Positions 1 through 7,435 are shown, numbered from the stretch's first letter. The stretch is 8,035 nucleotides of DNA from Eshraghiella sp964576255 (GCA_964576255.1 CAZNUK010000084.1:1-8035), one strand, 5' to 3'. Translations and numbers: made by a program. The notes: a model not told the origin generated them from the sequence alone.

Positions 1-37
1 TAATAAAATATATTCAGTCAATAAGAATGTTATTCAA

Positions 38-80
38 TTGATTTTTAGGCACAATTGTGGCATTATTAGTATGAGATAAT
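38..80 (+). promoter_or_regulatory. Candidate promoter upstream of the dipeptidase gene
   Basis: Two overlapping sigma-A-like arrangements can be read. One is TTGATT (38-43), a 17-nt spacer, and CATTAT (61-66). The other is an extended -10, TG-A-GATAAT (72-80), without a good -35; it would start transcription near 87, just before the AGGAGA ribosome binding site at 91-96. Either could drive the whole nine-gene array, since no other obvious promoter or terminator lies between the genes. AT-rich DNA gives such matches easily, so this is a tentative call. The region 1-37 shows no gene. Confidence 0.3.
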
Positions 81-101
81 TTGTAATTTAAGGAGATTTT
101 A

Positions 102-1556
102 ATGAAAAGATTACTTGAAAATTTGCAACCGGACAGAGTTTTTTATTATTTTGAGGAGATATGCAATATTCCTCATGTTTCGTATCATACAGAAGCTATA
201 AGTAAATATTGTGAGGATTTTGCAATTAGTCATGAACTGGAATGTTTCAGAGATAGTGTTGGCAATATCATTATTAACAAGCCGGCAACTGCCGGATATG
301 AGAATGTTCCTGCTGTAATTATTCAGGGACATCTTGATATGGTAGGAGCCAAGGAACCGGAATCTAATCATGATTTTTTGACAGACCCTATTAAGCTTAT
401 TGTAGATGGGGACTGGATTAAAGCGGAGGATACTACACTTGGTGCTGATGATGGTGTTGCGGTGGCTTTTGCATTGGCTATTCTTGAAGATAATACACTT
501 AAGCACCCTAAGCTTCAGGTTGTTCTTACAGTTGACGAAGAGGTTGGCTTATGTGGTGCCGAGAGCGTGGATGAGAGCCGATTATGTGCGGGGTATATGC
601 TTAATCTGGATTCAGATGATGAAGGAATATTTTTAACAGGATGTGCTGGTGGACTCAGAGCCGATGTGAATTTGCCGGTTAATATGGTGGAATACGAAGG
701 TACTAAGCTGAGAGTTACAATAGATAATCTCATTGGAGGTCATTCGGGAGCAGAAATCGGAACAGGCAGACCTTCTGCCAATGTGCTTATGGGAAGACTT
801 CTCAAAGCACTTTCAGATGAAACCGATTATTATATTAGTTATATGAATGGTGGTGAGGTGGACAATGCCATTTGCCGCAAATGTGTAGCTGAGATTGTTA
901 CGGAGTCTTCTGAGATTTCTCTGATTGAAGAGATTACAGAAAAGGTTATGAAAGAGCTTAGAGGGGAATACAGAGGTGTTGATGATGGAATAACCATTAC
1001 AGTGGATAATGTTGAAACTGGTGAGCTTATGGTAGCGGATGATTTTGGAAGGGAGAAGATTATATGTCTTCTTAGAAATCTTCCTTACGGGGTTATTACT
1101 AGAAATGCTGATAATGTTAATTTGGTAGAGACATCACTTAATCCGGGAATTTTAAGTTTTGAGGAAGGGATTTTTAAGCTTGGTTATTCAGTAAGAAGTT
1201 CTGTTACAAGTGCCAAAAGAGATTTGGCGGATAGAATACAGTATCTTACAGAGTTTCTTGGGGGCACTTATGAAGAGTCAGGAGATTATCCTGCATGGAG
1301 CTACACACCGGATTCTAAGCTTAGAGAGAAGATTACGGCAGTATATGAAGATATGTACGGTGTTAGGCCTGTATTTACCACAATTCATGCGGGGTTGGAA
1401 TGTGGTATTTTCTCAGATAAGCTTCCAGGGATTGATATTATTTCTTATGGACCGGAGTCTAAGGATATTCACACCTTCCATGAGAGACTTTCAATTGAAT
1501 CTACCAGAAAAGCTTATGAATTTACAATTAAGCTGTTAGAAAATATTAGAGATTAA
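102..1556 (+). CDS. pepD: PepD-type aminoacyl-histidine dipeptidase (Xaa-His dipeptidase, M20 metallopeptidase)
   Basis: A predicted cytosolic di-zinc peptidase that cleaves dipeptides, classically Xaa-His such as carnosine, releasing free amino acids. The 484 aa match the usual PepD length (E. coli about 485). The M20 metal and catalytic set is complete: H77 and D79 in GHLDM, bridging D116 in GADDG, general base E146 with E147 in TVDEEVG, D170 in LNLD, and H457 in the C-terminal IHTFHERLSI motif. These sit three to four residues below the Vibrio PepD equivalents (D82, D119, E149, E150, D173, H461). The segment around 185-395, containing IGGHSGAEIG (211-220), is the lid/dimerisation domain inserted in the catalytic domain. 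There is no signal peptide. The start is supported by AGGAGA at 91-96, five bases upstream. It is the first gene of the array and ends 20 nt before the alarmone synthetase. True substrate range is unknown; Firmicute members may be general dipeptidases. Confidence 0.93.
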   Translation: MKRLLENLQPDRVFYYFEEICNIPHVSYHTEAISKYCEDFAISHELECFRDSVGNIIINKPATAGYENVPAVIIQGHLDMVGAKEPESNHDFLTDPIKLIVDGDWIKAEDTTLGADDGVAVAFALAILEDNTLKHPKLQVVLTVDEEVGLCGAESVDESRLCAGYMLNLDSDDEGIFLTGCAGGLRADVNLPVNMVEYEGTKLRVTIDNLIGGHSGAEIGTGRPSANVLMGRLLKALSDETDYYISYMNGGEVDNAICRKCVAEIVTESSEISLIEEITEKVMKELRGEYRGVDDGITITVDNVETGELMVADDFGREKIICLLRNLPYGVITRNADNVNLVETSLNPGILSFEEGIFKLGYSVRSSVTSAKRDLADRIQYLTEFLGGTYEESGDYPAWSYTPDSKLREKITAVYEDMYGVRPVFTTIHAGLECGIFSDKLPGIDIISYGPESKDIHTFHERLSIESTRKAYEFTIKLLENIRD

Positions 1557-1576
1557 ATTTTTTTAGGAGAAGTGTT

Positions 1577-2386
1577 ATGGAAATACAGTTATGGAAAGAG
1601 ATTCTTACACCGTATGAATTGGCAGTGGAAGAATTATTAGTAAAATTTAATCACATTATTAAGGAGCATAATGCAAGAGGTCTTTATTCGCCTATCGAAA
1701 CCGTGTCTGGCAGAGTAAAATCTATTTCCAGTATTTTGGAAAAATGCCGCAAGAAAAATATCTCCATTGAGGAATTTACAAGCTCTGATAAGGTGGAGGA
1801 TATTGCGGGACTTAGAATAATCTGCCGATTTGTAGAGGATATCTACAGAGTGGTTGAGATTATTAAGAGTCGTAAGGACATGAAGGTGTATGAGGAAAAG
1901 GATTATATAGTTAATGTTAAGCCAAGTGGTTACAGAAGCTATCATCTGGTGGTTACTTATGATGTGGAGACCATGGAGGGGAATAAGACAATTTATGTCG
2001 AGATTCAGATTAGAACCCTTGCCATGAACTTTTGGGCAACAATCGAGCATTCATTACAGTATAAGTACAGAGGCAATATTCCTAGTCATATTACGGAGAA
2101 ACTTCATTCATCAGCTCAGGCGATTCTTAAACTGGATGAAGAAATGTCCTCGATTCATGATGAGATTATGGATGCCCAGAGCTCATTTGTGGTTAAGGCT
2201 AATACAATTTCAGAGATTCTTAACAACATTCAGAATCTGTATAAGGTTGCCAATAAGAAGGAAGTTGTTAAGATTCAGGATGAATTTTTTGAATTATATA
2301 AGCTGAATGATTTGGAACAGCTTAGAAGCTTTGCAATGCAGCTTGATATTATTGCAGAGGGCTACAGGGCACAGACGAGAAGTTAA
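1577..2386 (+). CDS. Small alarmone synthetase, GTP pyrophosphokinase family (RelA/SpoT synthetase domain only)
   Basis: It transfers pyrophosphate from ATP to GTP or GDP to make (p)ppGpp, the stringent-response alarmone. The synthetase fold spans about residues 15-170. It shows SGRVKS (44-49), DIAGLRI with Mg ligand D75, the guanine-stacking motif KPSGYRSYH (K115, Y119, H123), EIQIRT with catalytic E142, and NFWATIEH (151-158). There is no HD hydrolase domain upstream and no TGS or ACT domain downstream, so it is a stand-alone synthetase of the RelQ/RelP kind and cannot degrade its product. At 269 aa it is some 55-60 residues longer than the classical B. subtilis enzymes (about 211 aa). The extra C-terminal part (about 205-269) is predicted helical and charged, with no domain I recognise. 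AGGAGA at 1565-1570 supports the start. It sits in the array directly before rRNA modification genes. Assignment to RelQ versus RelP is not possible from the sequence alone. Confidence 0.92.
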   Translation: MEIQLWKEILTPYELAVEELLVKFNHIIKEHNARGLYSPIETVSGRVKSISSILEKCRKKNISIEEFTSSDKVEDIAGLRIICRFVEDIYRVVEIIKSRKDMKVYEEKDYIVNVKPSGYRSYHLVVTYDVETMEGNKTIYVEIQIRTLAMNFWATIEHSLQYKYRGNIPSHITEKLHSSAQAILKLDEEMSSIHDEIMDAQSSFVVKANTISEILNNIQNLYKVANKKEVVKIQDEFFELYKLNDLEQLRSFAMQLDIIAEGYRAQTRS

Positions 2387-2409
2387 GTCATATAGATTGG
2401 AGAACTTAG

Positions 2410-3756
2410 ATGCAATTACCTGAGAATTATTTAGATAGTATGAAAGAGCTTCTGGGGAATGAGTATGATGACTACCTTAAGAGCTTTGATGAAGCACGAT
2501 TGTATGGACTTAGAGTTAATACAGCTAAAATATCTGTGGAGGATTTTGTTAAAATCTGTCCTTTCCGATTAACCCCTATTCCTTGGATTCCTAATGGTTT
2601 TTACTATGATGGTGAGAATGACAAGGTTTCCAAGCATCCATATTATTTTGCAGGATTGTACTATCTTCAGGAGCCAAGTGCAATGACTCCGGCATATGTT
2701 TTGCCGGTTGAAGAGGGAGACAGAGTATTGGATTTATGCGCAGCTCCAGGAGGCAAAAGTACGGAGCTTGGAGCTAAGCTTAATGGAACAGGCTTGTTGG
2801 TGTCTAATGATATCAGTGCTTCAAGAGCCAAGGCGCTTCTTAAGAATGTGGAGGTTTTTGGAATTGGTAATGTTCTTGTGACCTGCGAATATCCGGAAAA
2901 ACTTGCAGAGAAATTCGCCGGATTTTTTGATAAAATCCTTGTGGATGCTCCATGTTCCGGAGAGGGAATGTTCCGGAAAGACAATAAGCTCATAAAAAGC
3001 TGGGTTAGTCAGGGACCGGATTTTTTTGCACCATTACAGAAAAACATTCTTAATGCCGCAGCTCTTATGCTTAAAGAGGGTGGATATTTACTATATTCTA
3101 CCTGCACATTTTCCAAAATGGAGGATGAGGATAATATAGCAGAATTCCTTGATAAACATAAGGATTTTACTTTGGAACGCATATATGATTACGAGGGCTT
3201 TACAAGAGCTTATGGAATGGAAGAGGCAATAAGAATTTTTCCTCACAAAATGCAGGGAGAGGGGCATTTTGTTGCGCTTTTACATAAAAATGGTGTAGCA
3301 GGCAAGAGCTTGAAGTCTAAGAATAAAAACAATAAATATCCGGAAGAAATCAAAGAATTTCTTAAGGAGTTTACAGAATTTGATATGGCGGGGGATTTGT
3401 TAATTCAGGGAGAGAAGGTTTATTTGGTTCCGGATATTCTTGATAAGCTAAAAGGTCTTAGAATTTTAAGGTCCGGACTGCTACTTGGAGAGCTTAAGAA
3501 AAATCGTTTTGAACCAAGTCAGGCGCTTTCTATGGTAATTAACCCTGATAATTATTCAACGGTGGTGGATTTTAAGGCGGACGACCCTATGGTAATTAAA
3601 TACCTTAAGGGTGAAACCATTGAATGTGATACAGGTGTATTAAGAGGCAACGCCAAAAATGTTCTCATAACAGTGGATGGTTACGCTCTTGGCTGGGGAA
3701 GACTTAATGGCACCACTATTAAGAATAAATATCTTCCGGGCTGGAGATGGATGTAA
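2410..3756 (+). CDS. rsmF: RsmF-like rRNA cytosine-C5 methyltransferase (NOL1/NOP2/Sun family)
   Basis: A SAM-dependent enzyme predicted to form 5-methylcytosine in 16S rRNA near the decoding site. The catalytic domain covers about residues 1-290. SAM motif I is VLDLCAAPGGKST (106-118). Motif IV is DAPCSGEGMF (179-188) with the active-site Cys C182. Motif VI is YSTCTF (229-234) with the nucleophile-type Cys C232. Motif VIII is RIFPHKMQGEGHF (275-287). A Lys/Asn-rich linker (about 299-309) leads to a C-terminal RsmF/PUA-like module with GLLLGELKKNRFEPSQAL (356-373) and GYALGWGRLNG (424-434), and this module distinguishes RsmF from RsmB. The 448 aa fit Gram-positive and Thermus RsmF proteins (about 450). 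GGAGA (2399-2403) precedes the start by six bases. Its stop codon shares a base with the start of the next gene, which suggests translational coupling. The family is certain; the exact target (C1407, or also C1400/C1404 as in Thermus) is inferred. Confidence 0.9.
   Translation: MQLPENYLDSMKELLGNEYDDYLKSFDEARLYGLRVNTAKISVEDFVKICPFRLTPIPWIPNGFYYDGENDKVSKHPYYFAGLYYLQEPSAMTPAYVLPVEEGDRVLDLCAAPGGKSTELGAKLNGTGLLVSNDISASRAKALLKNVEVFGIGNVLVTCEYPEKLAEKFAGFFDKILVDAPCSGEGMFRKDNKLIKSWVSQGPDFFAPLQKNILNAAALMLKEGGYLLYSTCTFSKMEDEDNIAEFLDKHKDFTLERIYDYEGFTRAYGMEEAIRIFPHKMQGEGHFVALLHKNGVAGKSLKSKNKNNKYPEEIKEFLKEFTEFDMAGDLLIQGEKVYLVPDILDKLKGLRILRSGLLLGELKKNRFEPSQALSMVINPDNYSTVVDFKADDPMVIKYLKGETIECDTGVLRGNAKNVLITVDGYALGWGRLNGTTIKNKYLPGWRWM
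3743..3747 (+). promoter_or_regulatory. Ribosome binding site that decides the rsuA start
   Basis: GGAGA lies at 3743-3747 inside the end of the methyltransferase gene. It is eight bases from the ATG at 3756 but overlaps the upstream in-frame ATG at 3747, which has no Shine-Dalgarno sequence of its own. It therefore favours 3756 as the true start. Confidence 0.7.
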
Positions 3757-4472
3757 TGAAATTAAGAATTGATAAATATCTTAGTGATATGGGGGAAGGC
3801 ACCCGCACTGAGATTAAAGCATATATTAAGAAAAAATTAGTGACTATTAATGGTGTTGTAGTTAAGTCGCCCTCTGATAAAGCAGATACTGATACTGATG
3901 TGGTGTGTTTGAATTCCGTCCAAATACCATATATATCCTATGAATATTATCTTCTCAATAAGCCGGCCGGAGTGATTTCTGCCACTGAAGATAAGCATAC
4001 AGCCACAGTTCTTGACCTTATTAAGGATAAGAAAAGGGACGATTTGTTTCCAGTGGGAAGACTTGATAAGGATACGGAAGGACTTTTGCTTATTACCAAT
4101 GATGGTGCTCTGGCGCATAATCTTTTGTCCCCCAAAAAGCACGTGGACAAAAAATACTACGTAGAGACAGACGGGCTTCTTATGGATGAACATATTGAGG
4201 TGTTTAAGCAAGGTGTCATATTGGAGGAGGATTTTGTCACCCTTCCGGCAAGGTTAGAGATTCTTCATAGTAGTAAGGAGGGCTCAAAGGCTTACCTTAC
4301 TATAAGAGAGGGGAAATTTCATCAGGTTAAGAGAATGATGGAAGCAGTTAATAATACAGTAACCTATCTTAAAAGACTTAGTATGGGGAGTCTTGTACTG
4401 CCGGAGAATATGAAAGCAGGGGAATACAGAGCTTTAACCGATAGCGAGATTAATAGTCTGAAGGAAGATTAA
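3756..4472 (+). CDS. rsuA: RsuA-type 16S rRNA pseudouridine synthase
   Basis: It isomerises a uridine in rRNA to pseudouridine; E. coli RsuA targets U516 of 16S rRNA. From the chosen start the protein is 238 aa, the normal RsuA/YtzG length. An S4 RNA-binding domain covers about residues 1-48 (RIDKYLSDMG...VTINGVVV). The catalytic domain has LLNKPAGVISA (66-76), the active-site motif GRLDKDTEGLLL (101-112) with catalytic D104, EGKFHQVKRMM (185-195) and LKRLSMGSLVLP (205-216). The GRLDKDTEG form and the EGKFHQVKRM block are diagnostic of the RsuA/RluB/E/F branch rather than RluA. An in-frame ATG at 3747 would add three residues, but 3756 gives the usual MKLRIDKYL opening and has proper RBS spacing. 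It overlaps the upstream stop by one base (TAATG) and ends one base before the HAD gene. The precise rRNA site is inferred from family. Confidence 0.92.
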   Translation: MKLRIDKYLSDMGEGTRTEIKAYIKKKLVTINGVVVKSPSDKADTDTDVVCLNSVQIPYISYEYYLLNKPAGVISATEDKHTATVLDLIKDKKRDDLFPVGRLDKDTEGLLLITNDGALAHNLLSPKKHVDKKYYVETDGLLMDEHIEVFKQGVILEEDFVTLPARLEILHSSKEGSKAYLTIREGKFHQVKRMMEAVNNTVTYLKRLSMGSLVLPENMKAGEYRALTDSEINSLKED

Positions 4473-4473
4473 A

Positions 4474-5121
4474 ATGTTAAATGGAATAGATGCATGCTTT
4501 TTTGATATGGATGGAACAATTATTGATTCTATGTGGATGTGGCATGATATAGATATTGCTTTTTTGGGAGAAAGAGGAATACCTATGCCACCGGATTTAC
4601 AAAAGAGAATAGAAGGAAAAAGCTTTTCAGAGACAGCGGTATTTTTCAAGGAGGAATTTAAATTAAAAGAGCCCCTTGATGAAATAAAAACAATATGGAA
4701 CGATATGGCAATGTACAAGTATTGCAACGAGGTGCCATTAAAGGAAGGATTTAGAGAGTTCCTTATGGAGCTTAAAGCCAGAGGTATCAAGACAGGAATT
4801 GCTACCAGTAATTCCTATGAGCTGGCAAGCAGTTGTCTTAAAGCTCTTAATATATTTGATGAGTTTGACACAATTGTAACTTCTTGCCATGTGGGATTGG
4901 GAAAGCCGGCGCCGGATGTGTATTTAAAATGTGCCGGAGACTGTAATGTTGAACCGGCAAGATGCCTCGTTTTTGAGGATATTCTAGTGGGGATTGAGGC
5001 AGGACATAGAGCAGGAATGAAGGTTTGTGCGGTATATGATGAATATTCAAAGAACACTGATGATGAAAAAAGACAACAATCAGAGTATTATATTAAGGAT
5101 TACAGGGAGGTAATTAAATGA
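4474..5121 (+). CDS. HAD-superfamily phosphatase or phosphomutase, subfamily IA (beta-phosphoglucomutase-like)
   Basis: A cytosolic haloacid-dehalogenase-fold enzyme that acts on a small phosphorylated substrate through an aspartyl-phosphate. All four HAD motifs are present. Motif I is DMDGT with nucleophile D11 and acid/base D13. Motif II is ATSN with T111. Motif III is GKPAPD with K144. Motif IV is FED with E168 and D169 holding Mg. The C1 helical cap lies between motifs I and II (about 16-90), as in beta-phosphoglucomutase and sugar-phosphate phosphatases. Length 215 aa is typical. AAGGAAG (4461-4467) serves as RBS. It starts one base after rsuA and overlaps the next gene by four bases (ATGA), so it is tightly coupled to both. 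Nothing identifies the substrate. Sugar phosphates or nucleotides are both possible, and the neighbouring pseudouridine synthases make a pseudouridine 5'-phosphatase role thinkable but unproven. Confidence 0.87.
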   Translation: MLNGIDACFFDMDGTIIDSMWMWHDIDIAFLGERGIPMPPDLQKRIEGKSFSETAVFFKEEFKLKEPLDEIKTIWNDMAMYKYCNEVPLKEGFREFLMELKARGIKTGIATSNSYELASSCLKALNIFDEFDTIVTSCHVGLGKPAPDVYLKCAGDCNVEPARCLVFEDILVGIEAGHRAGMKVCAVYDEYSKNTDDEKRQQSEYYIKDYREVIK

Positions 5122-5867
5122 AAATTGCAGTAATTACAGGAGCATCATCGGGAATAGGAAGAGAATTTGCGGTACAAATAGCAAAGAAATATGGTAAACT
5201 GGATGAAATCTGGCTTATTGCGAGACGTAAGGAGTTAATGGAGGAATTAGAGACTTATCTTAGAGTGCCTGTTAGAATTTTTGCCATGGATTTAGCAGAT
5301 GATTCTGATATGCATCAGTTTCAGGAATATCTTGAAGACCGTAAGCCGGATATTAAAATTCTGGTTAATTGCGCCGGATTTGGTAAAATAGGAAGAATTG
5401 ACAGTCAGGATGTAATAGAGCAGGCAAATATGATTGATGTTAACTGTAGAGCTCTTACAATTATTACAGGGTTATGTCTGCCTTATATTTCAACCCACAG
5501 TAGAATTATTAATATTGCATCAGCGGCAGCTTTTTCGCCACAGCCTAATTTTGCAGTGTATGCAGCAACCAAGGCATATGTGCTTAGCTACTCAAGAGCA
5601 CTTAATGTGGAGCTTAAGGACAGACAGATAACCGTTACCTGCGTGTGTCCGGGACCTGTTGATACAGAATTTTTCAATATTGCAGGGGATTCTGAGGGTA
5701 AATCCTTCAAAAAGAATTTCAGAGTGCCGGCAGATAAGGTTGTAACACAGGCAATTAAAGATGCAGCACTTGGTAATGAATTAAGTATATATGGAGTTGC
5801 CATGAAGATGGCAAAGGGAGCCACTAAGGTGCTTCCACATAAAGCAATAATGAGTGTGTTTAAATAA
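5118..5867 (+). CDS. Short-chain dehydrogenase/reductase (classical SDR, probably NADP-dependent)
   Basis: A Rossmann-fold oxidoreductase of 249 aa that would interconvert a carbonyl and an alcohol on an unknown substrate. The cofactor loop is TGASSGIG (7-14). The basic pair R36-R37 at the end of the second strand suggests NADP(H) rather than NAD(H). D58 (MDLA) and NCAG (84-87) contact the cofactor. The catalytic tetrad N109, S135, Y148 and K152 is intact (YAATK spacing), followed by PGPVDTEF (178-185). The last 25 residues (AMKMAKGATKVLPHK) are basic and may be amphipathic, so loose membrane association is possible. The start has a strong AGGGAGG (5104-5110) and overlaps the HAD stop as ATGA, implying translational coupling. 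The arrangement resembles the DltE/YqjQ-like SDR group, but neither substrate nor pathway can be read from the sequence. Confidence 0.88.
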   Translation: MKIAVITGASSGIGREFAVQIAKKYGKLDEIWLIARRKELMEELETYLRVPVRIFAMDLADDSDMHQFQEYLEDRKPDIKILVNCAGFGKIGRIDSQDVIEQANMIDVNCRALTIITGLCLPYISTHSRIINIASAAAFSPQPNFAVYAATKAYVLSYSRALNVELKDRQITVTCVCPGPVDTEFFNIAGDSEGKSFKKNFRVPADKVVTQAIKDAALGNELSIYGVAMKMAKGATKVLPHKAIMSVFK

Positions 5868-5879
5868 CAGGAGAGTATT

Positions 5880-6458
5880 ATGACTAAGATAAACAAAGGA
5901 CAGCCGGGATATTACAGAAACAGAAAGAAAAAATTTGGATTGATATGTCTCATTGGATTTCTTCTTGTGTTTTCTACTTATTTTGCCGGTTATTGGATAA
6001 CAGGAACTAATAAGAATCTTTTAACAGTACTGGCTATGATTATATTCATTCCAACTGCTAAATTTCTTATTGACTATTTTATGATTCCGTGGAAGGGATT
6101 CGTAACCAACGAGGATTATATAGAGGTTGAGAAGGCATGTGAGCCACTTCCTATATATGCTGAGCTTGTCATAACGGCCAGCGAAAAGCGTTATAATATT
6201 GCATATCTGCTGGTGGATAAGGATGAGAATATTATTGCTTACACCAAAGATGAAAAAGCTGATAAAGATGCGTTTAAAAAAGGTGTAACTAATTTTTTGA
6301 ATTACTATAATTTTGACAGCAAGGTACAGCTTTTTAATGATTATGATGGATTTATAGCCAGATGTAAGGAACTTTCAGAGGCTAACAGAGAAATTACGGA
6401 CAAGGATGATGAGCATATTGCATTGGTTCTTTCCAAAATTTCAATTATGAGTATTTAA
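5880..6458 (+). CDS. Two-pass membrane protein of unknown function
   Basis: I do not recognise this 192-aa protein. The N-terminus is strongly basic (YYRNRKKK, 11-18) and is followed by two hydrophobic segments, about residues 19-41 and 47-69, separated by a short TGTNKN turn. By the positive-inside rule both ends should be cytoplasmic, giving a small hairpin anchor. The remaining 120 residues are soluble and charged. By eye they suggest an alpha/beta domain: strands near 95-101, 106-113 and 117-121, a helix at about 128-142, a strand at 147-152, and helices at 155-170 and 176-190. There is no signal peptidase site, no cysteine pair and no catalytic motif I can name. AGGAG (5869-5873) supports the start. 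It is 12 nt after the SDR gene and 11 nt before the pseudouridine synthase gene, so it is probably co-transcribed. Codon use matches its neighbours, so it is not obviously imported. Confidence 0.8.
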   Translation: MTKINKGQPGYYRNRKKKFGLICLIGFLLVFSTYFAGYWITGTNKNLLTVLAMIIFIPTAKFLIDYFMIPWKGFVTNEDYIEVEKACEPLPIYAELVITASEKRYNIAYLLVDKDENIIAYTKDEKADKDAFKKGVTNFLNYYNFDSKVQLFNDYDGFIARCKELSEANREITDKDDEHIALVLSKISIMSI

Positions 6459-6469
6459 AGGACAATCTA

Positions 6470-7435
6470 ATGAGAGAGTTTATTATAGGACCTAACGATG
6501 CAGGTCAGAGGTTGGATAAATATTTGTTTAAACTTCTTAAAAATGCAGGAAGCGGATTGATTTTTAAACAGCTTCGTAATAAAAACATAGTTCTTAATAA
6601 TAAAAAGTCCAAGGGAAATGAACTTCTTAATGAAAATGATATTATTAAGGTGTTTATGGCGGATGAAACCATAGATAAATTTATAGGTAGTGATATTTCT
6701 GGCTTTGCCAGCAAGGTTGCGGATAAGCTTGTTGTGGTGTATGAGGATGATAATATTATCCTGGCGGACAAGCCCCAGGGGGTGCTTTCTCAGAAAGCAA
6801 AAGCGGATGATGAGTCTATGAACGAGTATATTATAGCTCATTGGAATAGGCGTTTTAATCACAAAGAGGCTACTTTTAAGCCGGCGTTTTGTAACAGACT
6901 GGACAGAAATACCTCAGGACTGATGATTGGAGGTCTGTCTTTAAAAGGTCTTCAGAAAATGTCTGAGATAATTAAGGATAGAACTGTGGACAAATATTAC
7001 CTTGCAATTGTTAAGGGCAGGGTAACACAAAAAGAGCTTCTTAATGGATATTTATATAAGGATGAAGCCACCAACCAGGTTAAGGTTTCTGATAGAGAGT
7101 TTGAAGGGGCATCGGCGATTCATACAGAATATGAGCCTGTTCTGGTTAAAGATGATATAAGCCTTATTAAGGTTCGCCTTATCACCGGCAAAACCCATCA
7201 GATAAGAGCTCATCTGTCCCATATGGGACATCCGATTCTTGGGGATAACAAATACGGAGATATGGAACTTAACAAAAAGTATAAGGTAAGAATGCAGTTT
7301 TTACATTCTTATATGGTTGTTTTTCCTAAGATGGAAGGGGATTTTAGAAATATTTCCGGTAAAAGCTTTTGTACTGAATATCCTAAGGATTTTCAGAAAT
7401 TTTTTGTGTATGAGGAAGTAGCTGGAAAGCTATAG
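6470..7435 (+). CDS. RluA-family rRNA pseudouridine synthase (RluC/RluD-like, S4 domain)
   Basis: It is predicted to convert uridines to pseudouridine, most likely in 23S rRNA as RluC and RluD do. An S4 RNA-binding domain covers about residues 10-62 (QRLDKYLFKLL...ENDIIKV). The catalytic domain begins with ILADKPQGVLSQ (97-108). It then has CNRLDRNTSGLMI (141-153) with catalytic D145, DKYYLAIVKG (174-183), and the RluA-type block LITGKTHQIRAHLSHMGHPI (237-256) followed by LGDNKYG (257-263). The usual His before RLD is Asn here, a variant I associate with one Firmicute subgroup. The stretch between KPQGV and NRLD is long (about 35 residues), also common in that subgroup. Length 321 aa is normal. 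AAGGA (6458-6462) overlaps the upstream stop and supports the start. The target uridines cannot be assigned. Confidence 0.9.
   Translation: MREFIIGPNDAGQRLDKYLFKLLKNAGSGLIFKQLRNKNIVLNNKKSKGNELLNENDIIKVFMADETIDKFIGSDISGFASKVADKLVVVYEDDNIILADKPQGVLSQKAKADDESMNEYIIAHWNRRFNHKEATFKPAFCNRLDRNTSGLMIGGLSLKGLQKMSEIIKDRTVDKYYLAIVKGRVTQKELLNGYLYKDEATNQVKVSDREFEGASAIHTEYEPVLVKDDISLIKVRLITGKTHQIRAHLSHMGHPILGDNKYGDMELNKKYKVRMQFLHSYMVVFPKMEGDFRNISGKSFCTEYPKDFQKFFVYEEVAGKL

Noticed and set aside
111..506. Long open frame on the minus strand opposite pepD, and similar antisense frames elsewhere
   Set aside because: They lie wholly inside well-supported + strand genes, lack ribosome binding sites and recognisable motifs, and arise from the codon bias of the real genes.
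1545..1566. T-rich run after the pepD stop as a possible terminator
   Set aside because: There is no GC-rich stem ahead of the T run, and the run leads straight into the AGGAGA ribosome binding site of the next gene.
390..7370. Frequent AAGCTT words across the window, considered as a dispersed repeat or uptake motif
   Set aside because: Most fall in frame as Lys-Leu or related codon pairs and are explained by heavy use of AAG and CTT codons; spacing is irregular and flanks are not shared.
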